Below, piece after piece: positions 12,578 to 24,899 of a DNA stretch of 64,000 bases. The notes under the pieces are model-generated. The model had not been told where the DNA came from and did not search any database. It saw only the letters and a list, made by a program, of their open reading frames with translations. The translations under genes were made by a program, and so were the position numbers. Position 1 is the stretch's first letter; every line of letters starts with the position of its first letter. Source of the DNA: Margaritifera margaritifera. Its lineage: Eukaryota > Mollusca > Bivalvia > Unionida > Margaritiferidae. The DNA is taken from the NCBI GenBank assembly GCA_029931535.1, contig JAQPZY010001664.1:2760001-2824000 (forward strand), given 5' to 3'.

Positions 12578-12651
12578 TCTCGTGCGGGTGACCCCGACTG
12601 CACTACAGCAGGTTTGATCACAGCCTGTCTTTACAATACCAACAAACAAAG
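12578..12651 (+). CDS. RNF213: RNF213-like exon 4 (short linker exon)
   Basis: This 74-bp exon lies between tatgatttcag and ag|gtaagt, an ideal donor. It reads SRAGDPDCTTAGLITACLYN and a few more residues. Sequence conservation is weak, as expected for the variable linker between two AAA units in this family. It is accepted because its phases (0 in, 2 out) are exactly those needed between exons 3 and 5, and because both splice sites are strong. The linker is shorter than the vertebrate one; a missed additional linker exon in the flanking long introns cannot be excluded. Confidence 0.82.
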
Positions 12652-13204
12652 GTAAGTATTAACAATGAAAATTGCCATGTGGATATACTTTTGCATTATT
12701 AGTTTGTTTTTCAAGCTGCATTAGCCCACAAGAAGAAACATAAATTGAGAAAAACACATGACATATTTTTTTCAATTTTCTAATGAATATTGAAAACTAT
12801 TTTGCTGAATTGTACACCAGAGTGAGTCCAGGGCGTCTCCATACATGTCAGGCAGATGAGATAATGTGTAAATAGACTTGGGTGATTTCCAGTACAATAT
12901 TTGTCATACATTTGTACACGACTGTCAGAAAGATCAGCATAGCACATGCAACTGTAAATAGCTCACTCATAATTACCTCAGGTGTTGGCAAAATCAAGTG
13001 AAGTATATATGTATATGGTTTAATGTTACATCAGCAATATTGGCTGTATGATGCTGATTAAAAAGTAAGTTCTATAAATATAACGATAAAGAATGTCAGA
13101 AAAACCTTTAGAAAGATAATCCCTTCCAAAGAAATGTAAACTTGCAGTACAACAAGACAAAAGATTTGGTTTGTTTCCATGTTTTATGGTACAGAAACAC
13201 AGGT

Positions 13205-13345
13205 TATTTAGTGCTGAGGCATTTGGAGTAAAGTGCCTCGTCCAAGGACACAATGGTAGTTAACCTGGACTGATCTGATGGTAGGATTTGAACCTACACT
13301 CTTTCAGTCCTGAGTCTGGCACAGCACCACCATGTCCTCCTTGAG
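13205..13345 (-). mobile_element. tRNA-derived SINE, inverted
   Basis: Read on the minus strand: a box-A-like tggtgctgtgccagactc, a box-B-like ggttcaaatcc, then tgtgtccttggacgaggcac. The order and words match the plus-strand SINE at 2,390-2,545. It ends about 90 bp before the 21-bp satellite begins. Confidence 0.65.
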
Positions 13346-13439
13346 ACACCTCTTATGACATGCATGAGGCCTCATCAGGCCTATTCTACATCCCTAAGCC
13401 CACAGGGGGAAGATAAAAGGTACAAATGTTAAAACTCTG

Positions 13440-16400
13440 TAAAGTATAATAGACCCAATGTAAAGTATAATAGACCCAATGTAAAGTATAATCAATTCAA
13501 TGTAAAGTATAATAGACTCAATGTAAAGTATATTAGACCCAATGTAAAGTATAATCAATTCAATGTAAAGTATAATAGACTCAATGTAAAGTATAATAGA
13601 CTCAATGTAAAGTATAATAGACTCAATGTAAATTATAATAGACCCAATGTAAAGTACAATAGACCCAATGTAAAGTATAATAGACCCAATGTAAAGTATA
13701 ATAGACCCAATGTAAAGTATAATAGACCCAATGTAAAGTATAATAGACTCAATGTAAAGTATAATAGACTCAATGTAAAGTATAATAGACTCAATGTAAA
13801 TTATAATAGACCCAATGTAAAGTATAATAGACCCAATGTAAAGTATAATAGACCCAATGTAAAGTATAATAGACCCAATGTAAAGTATAATAGACTCAAT
13901 GTAAAGTATAATAGACCCAATGTAAAGTATAATAGACCCAATGTAAAGTATAATAGACCCAATGTAAAGTATAATAGACTCAATGTAAAGTATAATAGAC
14001 CCAATGTAAAGTATAATAGACCCAATGTAAATTATATTAGACTCAGTGTAAAGTATAATTGACTCAATGTAAAGTATAATAGACTCAATGTAAAGTATAA
14101 TAGACTCAATGTAAAGTATATTAGACCCAGTGTAAAGTATAATAGACCCAATGTAAAGTATAATAGACTCAATGTAAAGTATAATAGACCCAGTGTAGAG
14201 TATAATAGACCCAATGTAAAGTATAATAGACTCAGTGTAAAGTATAATAGACCCAATGTAAATTATATTAGACTCAGTGTAAAGTATAATATACCCAATG
14301 TAAATTATATTAGACTCAGTGTAAAGTATAAAAGACTCAATGCAAAGTATAATAGACTCAATGTAAAGTATAATAGACCCAATGTAAAGTATAATAGACC
14401 CAGTGTAAAGTATAATAGACTCAATGTAAAGTATAATAGACCCAATGTAAATTATATTAGACTCAGTGTAAAGAGTAATATACTCAATGTACAGTAAAAT
14501 CGACTCAATGTAAAGTATATTAGACCCAATGTAAATTATATTAGACTCAATGTAAAGTATAATAGACTCAATGTAAATTATATTAGACTCAATGTAAAGT
14601 ATAATAGACTCAATGTAAAGTATAATAGACCCAATGTAAAGTATAATAGACTCAATGTAAAGTATAATAGACCCAGTGTAAAGTATAATAGACTCAATGT
14701 AAAGTATAATAGACCCAGTGTAAAGTATAATAGACTCAATGTAAAGTATAATAGACTCAATGTAAAGTATAATAGACTCAATGTAAAATATAATAGACCT
14801 AATGTAAAGTATAATAGACCCAATGTAAAGTATAATAGACTCAATGTAAAGTATAATAGACCCAGTGTAAAGTATAATAGACTCAATGTAAAGTATAATA
14901 GACCCAGTGTAAAGTATAATAGACTCAATGTAAAGTATAATAGACTCAATGTAAAGTATAATAGACCCAATGTAAAGTATAATAGACTCAATGTAAAGTA
15001 TAATAGACCCAATGTAAAGTATAATAGACTCAATGTAAAGTATAATAGACCCAGTGTAAAGTATAATAGACTCAATGTAAAGTATAATAGACTCAATGTA
15101 AAGTATAATAGACCCAATGTAAAGTATAATAGACTCAATGTAAAGTACAATAGACTCGATGTAAATTATATTAGACTCAATGTAAAGTATAATAGACCCA
15201 ATGTAAAGTATAATAGACTCAATGTAAAGTATAATAGACCCAATGTAAAGTATAATAGACTCAATGTAAAGTATAATAGACCCAGTGTAAAGTATAATAG
15301 ACTCAATGTAAAGTATAATAGACTCAATGTAAAATATAATAGACCCAATGTAAAGTATAATAGACCCAATGTAAAGTATAATAGACTCAATGTAAAGTAT
15401 AATAGACCCAGTGTAAAGTATAATAGACTCAATGTAAGGTATAATAGACCCAGTGTAAAGTATAATAGACTCAATGTAAAGTATAATAGACTCAATGTAA
15501 AGTATAATAGACCCAATGTAAAGTATAATAGACTCAATGTAAAGTATAATAGACCCAATGTAAAGTATAATAGACTCAATGTAAAGTATAATAGACCCAG
15601 TGTAAAGTATAATAGACTCAATGTAAAGTATAATAGACTCAATGTAAAGTATAATAGACCCAATGTAAAGTATAATAGACTCAATGTAAAGTTTAATAGA
15701 CTCAATGTAAATTATATTAGACTCAATGTAAAGTATAATAGACCCAATGTAAAGTATAATAGACTCAATGTAAAGTATAATAGACCCAATGTAAATTATA
15801 TTAGACTCAATGTAAAGTATAATAGACTCAGTGTAAAGTATAATAGACTCAATGTAAAGTACAATAGACCCAGTGCAAAGTATAATAGACCCAATGTAAA
15901 GTATAATAGACTCAATGTAAAGTATAATAGACCCAATGTAAAGTATAATAGACCCAATGTAAATTATATTGGACTCGGTGTAAAGTATAATAGACTCAAT
16001 GTAAAGTATAATAGACCCAATGTAAAGTATAATAAATCCAATGTAAATTATATTAGACTCAATGTAAAGTATAATAGACCCAGTGTAAAGTATAATAGAC
16101 TCAATGTAAAGTATAATAGACCCAGTGTAAAGTATAATAGACTCAATGTAAAGTATAATAGACTCAATGTAAAGTATAATAGACCCAATGTAAAGTATAA
16201 TAGACTCAATGTAAAGTATAATAGACCCAATGTAAAGTATAATAGACTCAATGTAAAGTATAATAGACCCAGTGTAAAGTATAATAGACTCAATGTAAAG
16301 TATAATAGACTCAATGTAAAGTATAATAGACCCAATGTAAAGTATAATAGACTCAATGTAAAGTATAATAGACTCAATGTAAATTATATTACACTCAATG

Positions 16401-19400
16401 TAAAGTATAATAGACCCAATGTAAAGTATAATAGACTCAATGTAAAGTATAATAGACCCAATGTAAAGTATAATAGACTCAATGTAAAGTATAATAGACC
16501 CAGTGTAAAGTATAATAGACTCAATGTAAAGTATAATAGACTCAATGTAAAATATAATAGACCCAATGTAAAGTATAATAGACCCAATGTAAAGTATAAT
16601 AGACTCAATGTAAAGTATAATAGACCCAGTGTAAAGTATAATAGACTCAATGTAAAGTATAATAGACCCAGTGTAAAGTATAATAGACTCAATGTAAAGT
16701 ATAATAGACTCAATGTAAAGTATAATAGACCCAATGTAAAGTATAATAGACTCAATGTAAAGTATAATAGACCCAATGTAAAGTATAATAGACTCAATGT
16801 AAAGTATAATAGACCCAGTGTAAAGTATAATAGACTCAATGTAAAGTATAATAGACTCAATGTAAAGTATAATATACCCAATGTAAAGTATAATAGACTC
16901 AATGTAAAGTTTAATAGACTCAATGTAAATTATATTAGACTCAATGTAAAGTATAATAGACCCAATGTAAAGTATAATAGACTCAATGTAAAGTATAATA
17001 GACCCAATGTAAATTATATTAGACTCAATGTAAAGTATAATAGACTCAGTGTAAAGTACAATAGACTCAATGTAAAGTACAATAGACCCAGTGCAAAGTA
17101 TAATAGACCCAATGTAAAGTATAATAGACTCAATGTAAAGTATAATAGACCCAATGTAAAGTATAATAGACCCAATGTATATTATATTGGACTCGGTGTA
17201 AAGTATAATAGACTCAATGTAAAGTATAATAGACCCAATGTAAAGTATAATAAATCCAATGTAAATTATATTAGACTCAATGTAAAGTATATTAGACCCA
17301 ATGTAAAGTATAATAGACTCAATGTAAAGTATAATAGACTCAATGTAAGTTATATTAGACTCAATGTAAAGTATATTAGACCCAGTGTAAAGTATAATAG
17401 ACCCAATGTAAAGTATAATAGACTCAATGTAAAGTATAATAGACCCAGTGTAAAGTATAATAGATCCAATGTAAATTATATTAGACTCAATGTAAAGTAT
17501 AAAAGACTCAATGTAAAGTATAATAGACTCAATGTAAAGTATAATAGACCCAATGTAAAGTATAATAGACCCAGTGTAAAGTATAATAGACTCAATGTAA
17601 ATTATATTAGACTCTGTGTAAAGTATAATAGACTCAATGTAAAGTATAATCGACACAATGTAAAGTATAATAGACCCAAGGTAAAGTATAATAGACCCAG
17701 TGTAAATTATATTAGACTCAATGTAAAGTATAATAGATTCAATGTAAATTATATTAGACTCAATGTAAAGTATAATAGACCCAGTGTAAAGTATAATAGA
17801 CCCAATGTAAAGTATAATAGACTCAATGTAAAGTATAAAAGACCCAATGTAAATTATATTAGAATCAATGTAAAGTATAATAGACTCAATGTAAAGTATA
17901 ATAGACTCAATGTAAAGTATAATAGACCCAGTGTAAAGTATAATAGACCCAATGTAAAGTATAATAGACTCAATGTAAAGTATAATAGACTCGATGTAAA
18001 GTATAATAGACCCAATGTAAATTATATAAGACTCTTTGTAAAGTATAATAGACTCAGTGTAAAGTATAATAGACTCAGTGTAAAGTATAATAGACCCAAT
18101 GTAAAGTATAATAGACCCAATGTAAAGTATAATAGACTCAATGTAAAGTATAATAGACCCAATGTAAAGTATAATAGACTCAGTGTAAAGTATAATAGAC
18201 TCAATGTAAAGTATAATAGACCCAATGTAAAGTATATTAGACCCAATGTAAATTATATTAGACTCAATGTAAAGTATAATAGACTTGATGTAAATTATAT
18301 TAGACTCAATGTAAAGTATAATTAACCCAGTGTAAAGTATAATTGACCCAATGTAAATTATATTGGACTCAATGTAAAGTACAATAGACCCAATGTAAAT
18401 TATATTAGACTCAATGTAAAGTATAATATACCCAATGTAAAGTATAATAGACTCAGTGTAAAGTATAATCGACTCAATGTAAAGTATAATAGACCCAGTG
18501 TAAAGTATAATAGACCCAATGTAAAGTATAATAGACTCAATGTAAAGTATAATAGACTCGATGTAAAGTATAATAGACCCAATGTAAATTATATTAGACT
18601 CAATGTAAAGTATAATAGACTCAGTGTAAAGTATAATAGACTCAGTGTAAAGTATAATAGACCCAATGTAAAGTATAATAGACCCAATGTAAAGTATAAT
18701 AGACTCAATGTAAAGTATAATAGACCCAATGTAAAGTATAATAGACTCAGTGTAAAGTATAATCGACTCAATGTAAAGTATAATAGACCCAATGTAAAGT
18801 ATATTAGACCCAATGTAAATTATATTAGACTCAATGTAAAGTATAATAGACTTGATGTAAATTATATTAGACTCAATGTAAAGTATAATTAACCCAGTGT
18901 AAAGTATAATTGACCCAATGTAAATTATATTGGACTCAATGTAAAGTACAATAGACCCAATGTAAATTATATTAGACTCAATGTAAAGTATAATATACCC
19001 AATGTAAAGTATAATAGACTCAATGTAAAGTATAATAGACCCAGTGTAAAGTATAATAGACCCAATGTAAAGTATAATAAACTCAATGTAAAGTATAATA
19101 GACCCAATGTAAAGTATAATAGACCCAATGTAAATTATATTGGACTCAGTGTAAAGTATAATAGACTCAATGTAAAGTATAATAGACCCAATGTAAAGTA
19201 TAATAGATCCAATGTAAATTATATTAGACTCAATGTAAAGTATATTAGAGCCAATGTAAAGTATAATAGACTCAATGTAAAGTATAATAGACTCAATGCA
19301 AATTATATTAGACTCAATGTAAAGTATATTAGACCCAGTGTAAAGTATAATAGACCCAATGTAAAGTATAATAGACTCAATGTAAAGTATAATAGACCCA

Positions 19401-19765
19401 GTGTAAAGTATAATAGACCCAATGTAAATTATATTAGACTCAATGTAAAGTATAATAGACCCAATGTAAAGTATAATAGACTCACTGTAAAGTATAATAG
19501 ACTCAGTGTAAATTATATTAGACTCAATGTAAAGTATATTAGACTCAATGTAAAGTATAATAGACCTAATGTAAAGTATAATAGACTCACTGTAAAGTAT
19601 AATAGACTCACTGTAAAGTATAATAGACCCAATGTAAATTATAATAGACTCAATGTAAAGTATATTAAACTCAATGTAAAGTATAATAGATCCAATGTAA
19701 AGTATATTAAACTCAATGTAAAGTATAATAGACTCAATGTAAAGTATAATAGATTCAATGTAAAA
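13440..19765. repeat. 21-bp satellite block, ~301 units, higher-order organised
   Basis: The unit is gacccaatgtaaagtataata or its gactcaa, agtg and attatatta variants. The unit start at 13,452 and the last one at 19,752 are exactly 6,300 bp (300 units) apart, and every intermediate marker checked is in the same register. Higher-order copies exist: markers at 15,691/16,909, 15,861/17,079, 15,971/17,189 and 16,031/17,249 are each 1,218 bp (58 units) apart; 18,321/18,888 and 18,364/18,931 are 567 bp (27 units) apart; 17,188/19,141 are 1,953 bp (93 units) apart. On the minus strand two frames of the basic unit lack stops. It lies wholly inside the intron between exons 4 and 5. Confidence 0.97.
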
Positions 19766-21650
19766 CCAAAACAGTCATATGAACACTGTACATATTATTC
19801 TTCTCTCCCCCCTGCCCCCAGCACCATATGTAATATTTGAGATATAGCTATAGCTATATAAATCTGTCTGACCATAAATAATTTCATTTTATCTTTACCC
19901 TTTACTGCACATTGACGCTTTTTGATGCCTTTTGTGACAAATCCGATTATGATATCATTCTACCAAAATTTAGTCTTTATACCAATAACTATCATTTATA
20001 TGGCTGAGAAAATGAATCTAGAAGGTATATATGAACTTCAGTCAATCATTAGTTTAACTGCAGGATTAAAACAACTGCACAGTTTAATCTACACTCATCT
20101 GTTCGATCTAAAATGTGTCTGCCATTTGTAAACGTGCTCTGTGTCCCATGGTTGTGCTGTGAAGTCATTTGAAAATGTTAATATTACAGTAAAAGATTTT
20201 TGATAATATAGATGGGAATATGCCATTCTTTGAATCAGTTCAGTTAATTGTTATCAAGGTTTCAACAAAATAGAGGAAGACTGGAACAAACTTCAAACTT
20301 TTGAACAAGGCTATGCACTAAAAATACCTTACTGATATGTGTTCACTGCTTAAGTTTATATCCATCATTTCAGCAATAAGATATAACCAAGAACCACCGA
20401 TTTCTAAAAAATATGGATTTTCGATATTTCTAAAACATTTAGTTGCTAATTTTAGTACCAAGCAGTACAAAAATATACAAATCGAGTCCTTGAATATTCG
20501 TCTATGTTTAGAAACAAGGAAAAACAAATTAATAACAGGACACTGCAAATTCTGCTAAATTCCACTAATTGATAGTGCATCTTTATTTTGTAAAAGTGCG
20601 GATTTTTCTTTAGAGAAACGTGTTTCAATACTTTTAAATCTTTGTTTAATTTCACATATCATTTTCAATCATTATAATTTATAATTGGTGGAATTTCACA
20701 GACAGTTGATGCACAACAGTTGAGAATCCATCAAGTGAATCAATTACTTCACATTTCGAAGACCATTCAAATCATTACATATTCCAATGATTGCAAATCA
20801 GTGCATCACAGCTTTTGAAAGATCTGCTAAGACTTTTTTTTTTAATCAGTGGCAATGTTTTAATTACTGCTCCCAAGAACACATTTCAAGTTGGATTCTA
20901 CATTCATTTTGATAATGAGATGGTAGGATGGTGGACAGGTTATAAGATTCAAAATGTGACAACTTTTTCTGATATAGAAAATTCACAAAATGATAAAGCT
21001 AAAACTATAATTTTTCATTAATAAGGGATATACAGAAAAGATTAATTAATTTGATATTGGTCTTTGAATAACTTATTCAGTAACAACAATGATTGTACTA
21101 CATGGATATGAAAATATAGTGAGGTATACAACACTTTATCATTTAAGTTTTAGTTTAATGATTTTGCTTAACAGAAAATTTGTGTAGTTATAGATTTATG
21201 GAATATAATACATGAATTATAGTGAATTATATAATATAGAATATAATGCATACATGTAATTTTAACTATCCAATTTGGAAAGCTTGAGAGAAAAAGTCTC
21301 TAGTCTTGTCTGTGCAATCAAGAGATATAATTTCTGCAGCAAGCATCACAAAATTGGGTCAGTGAATCTAAGTTTTAGTAGAAGGAGAAAAAATAAAGTG
21401 ATTTTGGTCTCCTTGTCACAGATGCTAAAAGGCATGCAATGACAAGGTAACCATTTAAATAGCTAGAGATAAATGAAATAAGTTGTCCACTTATTATTTG
21501 GCTTCATTTTATAAAGTTATTGTTGGCAATTATCATCAGATGTCATAATTATATCCTATTTATCCAAGCTTTACTTAACATGTTTTCCATAAGTTTTACC
21601 TATGTAAGCCTGTCAACTTTGAAATAGAATTTTAATAGCTATTTTTTGTT
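19766..21650. other. Intron sequence without recognised feature
   Basis: AT-rich single-copy-looking intron right of the satellite. Short open frames occur on both strands, for example 20,337-20,558 and 20,791-21,021, but none has splice signals, homology or codon bias that I recognise. No element ends were seen. Confidence 0.5.
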
Positions 21651-21910
21651 TAATTAAATGCAAACCCAGTTTGACCAAATTTGTACAGATGGCATCAAGG
21701 TCTGTATTTAAGTTCTTAAATTATTGCCAATCCTTTTCAAATATGACTGTTACTAAATATAGCAAAGTCATTAAATGACATCTTCTCAAGAAGGCAATCA
21801 ACATCATTTGACCAAATTTCAGACCATGTATGCTGGCATCAAAGCCTTTCAGTTTTGTTCAAATTGTACCAATTAGCAATGGCTGACATTACTGAAAATA
21901 AGAAAACCTG
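21650..21910 (+). repeat. Two degenerate copies of the ~110-165-bp core repeat
   Basis: The segment contains cagtttgaccaaatttgtac, then atttgaccaaatttcagacc with ctggcatcaaagcctttcag and a caatggctgacattactgaaaata end. These words match the core repeats at 3,560-4,330 and 59,760-60,490. The hairpin head is missing. Confidence 0.55.
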
Positions 21911-22802
21911 TAAACAGTTAGAACCCACTGAGAGACTACTCGAACAACTTAACAAAATAAAATCAAATACAACAGTGAGCATCCTACTTAACCCAGCTTA
22001 CTTGGCTATATGTTCTTGCATTGAGCTGTGAGGGCAACGTCAGTCAGATGAGTAGTCTCGAACCCACTTTAGCCTGTTGTAACCCAGTGGAATTTTTTAT
22101 TTTATTTTGCAAATATCAAATTCTCCAATTTATTTAATTTGAATAAAGTTTGCAGCTACTGAGAAAGCTTAAGAAAATAATGGTGTAAATATAATGCATG
22201 GTAGTAATTACCACTATCAAATATATTTATATGATTTGGAAATAAGGAAGATGTATTAGAAAGGGATAAATCTTGTAGAAAGTTTTATCATAAATACAGC
22301 AGATAAATGTAAATAAATTTTTGGAATGTGTGAGTGTTTTTAACTAAAGTGTTTGTCCATTTAGCATGAAATGTAATTCTCATATGAGACCAAATATAGT
22401 TTCTTGGAACACAATGATGCTTGAATATTGTTGATATGTTCAGGTATCGGCATTTCCCATTGTGAAGATTGTTGAATTCAATTGGATTAGTTATTTTTCT
22501 TTCATTCTTGATAGGTCCTTGACTGCATCCTTAATACAAAAGTAAAATTTTGTTTCATCTTACATGATTTCTTTCACCCATTTAATTAATGTTCTGTGCT
22601 TTAGTTTATTTATTCATATCATTTCTAAACCAGAATAAAGTACTTTAGTGATACCAAACCTTCCTTTAGCTCCTGTTACATGCATACTAGCATTTAATGT
22701 TTTTATGAAGCTTGAATTAAACTATTTCTACCTCAGCATTAGTAACCTTTCATCTCGAATCTAAAATGCATCATGATATATTCTGTATTTCTCTCATTTC
22801 AG
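21911..22802. other. Intron sequence without recognised feature
   Basis: AT-rich intron leading to exon 5. A short inverted pair, gagactactcg (~21,932) and gagtagtctc (~22,050), each next to gaaccca-type sequence, is the only structure noticed. Confidence 0.4.
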
Positions 22803-22935
22803 TGAGAGTCGATACTTGCTGCTGTTGACAGAGAACTATGGAGCCCTTACAATTTTGCAGCAGCTGATACCAACTGGGAATAACATTATTACCATATTTG
22901 GCAGTAGTTTTCCCAGTGACCAAGAATACACTCAG
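22803..22935 (+). CDS. RNF213: RNF213-like exon 5 (start of degenerate AAA unit)
   Basis: The acceptor is ctctcatttcag. The split codon is completed and 44 codons follow, including ESRYLLLLTENYGALTILQQ and FGSSFPSDQEYTQ. In vertebrates the equivalent stretch, with LLVLTKNYVAL, sits where a Walker A loop would be in an active AAA unit. The P-loop glycines and lysine are absent here too, so this unit (probably AAA5) is a structural, non-hydrolysing one. The donor is cag|gtgtgt, phase 0. The exon lies 3 kb right of the 21-bp satellite block. Confidence 0.95.
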
Positions 22936-23180
22936 GTGTGTAAAATGCATTCATTACATTACATGGAAGTCACTCAGGTTGCTTTCTGTTCTTCACTTAG
23001 ATCACACAAGTTTTTTGTTGTTGTTGATTGTTTAAAATTGTATAGGTTTTTTGGTCAGAGAAACTGTGGATACATTGTAACAACCAGAATTGGCTTTTTC
23101 TTTCTGTAATTTAGACAAAATACTGGCTTGTAAATTTTGCATGGATTAAAGCTATATAAAAAAATCAGTTTTAATATTAA

Positions 23181-23490
23181 GCTGACCTGGCATATAGGTC
23201 AGGTGAGCTTATTTGATGGCTCTGTCTCCATTATGTGTTACACACTACAGAGGCTTTGTTTCTGAACATACTTTTACCATATGTATATGGTTTATTAGCT
23301 CTGCTGGTAATTGACTAGAAGAGCTTATGGAATTACCTGTTGTCCATTTGTCTGTCTGCCCATAAGCACAAGTTTGTTATTGCTACTATTCCTAAACTAC
23401 TTCGAGGATTGCTGAATCTTTATACACACATTCATCACAAGGTCAAGTTTGTCCTAAATGAAAAAAGACATGTTAAGTTCTAGTGACAAA
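23181..23490 (+). repeat. Two adjacent hairpin-headed element starts
   Basis: gctgacctggcatataggtc followed by aggtgagctta (23,182-23,212) can fold as a hairpin and matches the head at 34,268. A second head, agctctgctggtaattgact...agagctta, follows at 23,297, and then tgtccatttgtctgtctgcc, aaactacttcgaggattgc and a cacacattcatcac segment, as at 380-480 and 27,040-27,140. No tandem core follows directly. Confidence 0.6.
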
Positions 23491-24339
23491 ACTTAGTGAG
23501 GTTTTCCTCCTTGGAAATGTCAAGGTCAGAACAAATTAGCTGTGTCTAAATATGTGAAATTTTACATTTACATACCTTGCTGTTTCTTTTTTTTCACTAA
23601 GTACTATTAATTTTATTTTAAAATAATGTTTTGTCATAATTATAACAGAGATAAGAGAAACAATAAATATGTAAGAAAATCAATTCTTTTAAAGCATTTC
23701 ACAATAATTTTCTCATTTGGAAGTCTTCTGCTGAACTACTGTTCCTGAACATAATTCCATGTAGACTTCTTAGCAGCTTGTAAATTTGTAATGTCTGCTG
23801 AGTTGATCTCTTCATCTAAATTGATCATTGTTGACAGAAGTGAACACAACATCATCCTGTTCACTATGGCCTATGCTGAAGTGCTTACTGCACAAATTGC
23901 AGAAAGCAAACATAGGTCCACAATTCTTACCCAGTCCCATTTCTGCTCCAATTCAGAATTATATTTCATTTGATAGGATGTGTTTTTGGTGAAATCAAAC
24001 ACATATCCACCTTCCTCTTCATCATCCTAAAACTAATGCTATCCCATAATACCACACTAAGTTATGTAGACGACTAATTGTATTTTTTTCTTTAATATAA
24101 TCATAGGATAATTGAGACCAATTACAGTTTTAAACCAGTTCCCCAACCAGTTGTTTCACAAAGTTCAAAATTCTCTACCATTCATGTTACAGATGCAGAC
24201 AACCTACAGCGTGCAATACAGGAAATATGCTTGTGATTTTATTTTCCATGTTGATTGGTATTTTCATGATATTTCAGTACAAAATCGTTATTCGTTAGGC
24301 AGGACCAATTTTCGTGACTCTCACACTTTTTCCTGAACT

Positions 24340-24720
24340 TTAACATGTGCGTGAAAATGGTGCTTCTCAAATATGCAGTATGGTCACCACAACAGCCATC
24401 TTGAAAATCTTGTTATCACTACTTCTTCTGAATGGATGGTCATATCAACATGGAGTTTTCACTGAATTACTTTGTATGATGTCAAGTTGGTCCTAAATGA
24501 AAATGGTACCAATCTCAAATTCATCTTGAAAATCTTTTTATTGTTACTTCTCCTGAATGGAAAGTGTTATAAACTTGGAGTTGTCAGCAGAAAACCTCTT
24601 ATGTTACCTAGTTGCCAAAGCAGCCATCTTGAAAATCTTGTTATTGCTACTCCTCTTTAATGGAAAGTCATTAAAATTGAGTTTGGACTGGAAGACTTTT
24701 TATGATGTCTATTTGGTCCA
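24340..24720 (+). repeat. ~140-bp core repeat, two to three copies
   Basis: The words gtgaaaatggtgcttctc (24,351), aaatgaaaatggtaccaatc (24,497), cagccatcttgaaaatcttg and atgatgtctatttggtcc are those of the array at 490-1,570. Its head may be the one at 23,297, but ~850 bp of other sequence intervenes. Confidence 0.65.
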
Positions 24721-24899
24721 AGTTGTTCATACCTATGTTACATGTAGAGTATGTAATTGGTGTATCCAAAAGTATTCTCTATCTTTATGCTTAATGTTTC
24801 TCCTAGATAAGTCTATATCAGACAAAACAATTTCTATTATTTGATACTGAACACAGACTATATATTGTGGTCGGATAGGTTGAAGTGTTCAGATACAAG

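Noticed and set aside
13394..17656. 1,420-codon minus-strand frame as a repeat-rich protein gene
   Set aside because: It is wholly satellite sequence, has no ATG at its head and no introns or promoter, and its common unit variants are amino-acid-changing. Reported as a finding, not as a gene.
14578..18813. Second set of minus-strand frames with FTLGLLY/FTLSLLY heptads
   Set aside because: The same satellite read in another frame; no independent support.
13440..19765. CRISPR-like direct repeats
   Set aside because: Units are contiguous with no unique spacers, and the window is eukaryotic.
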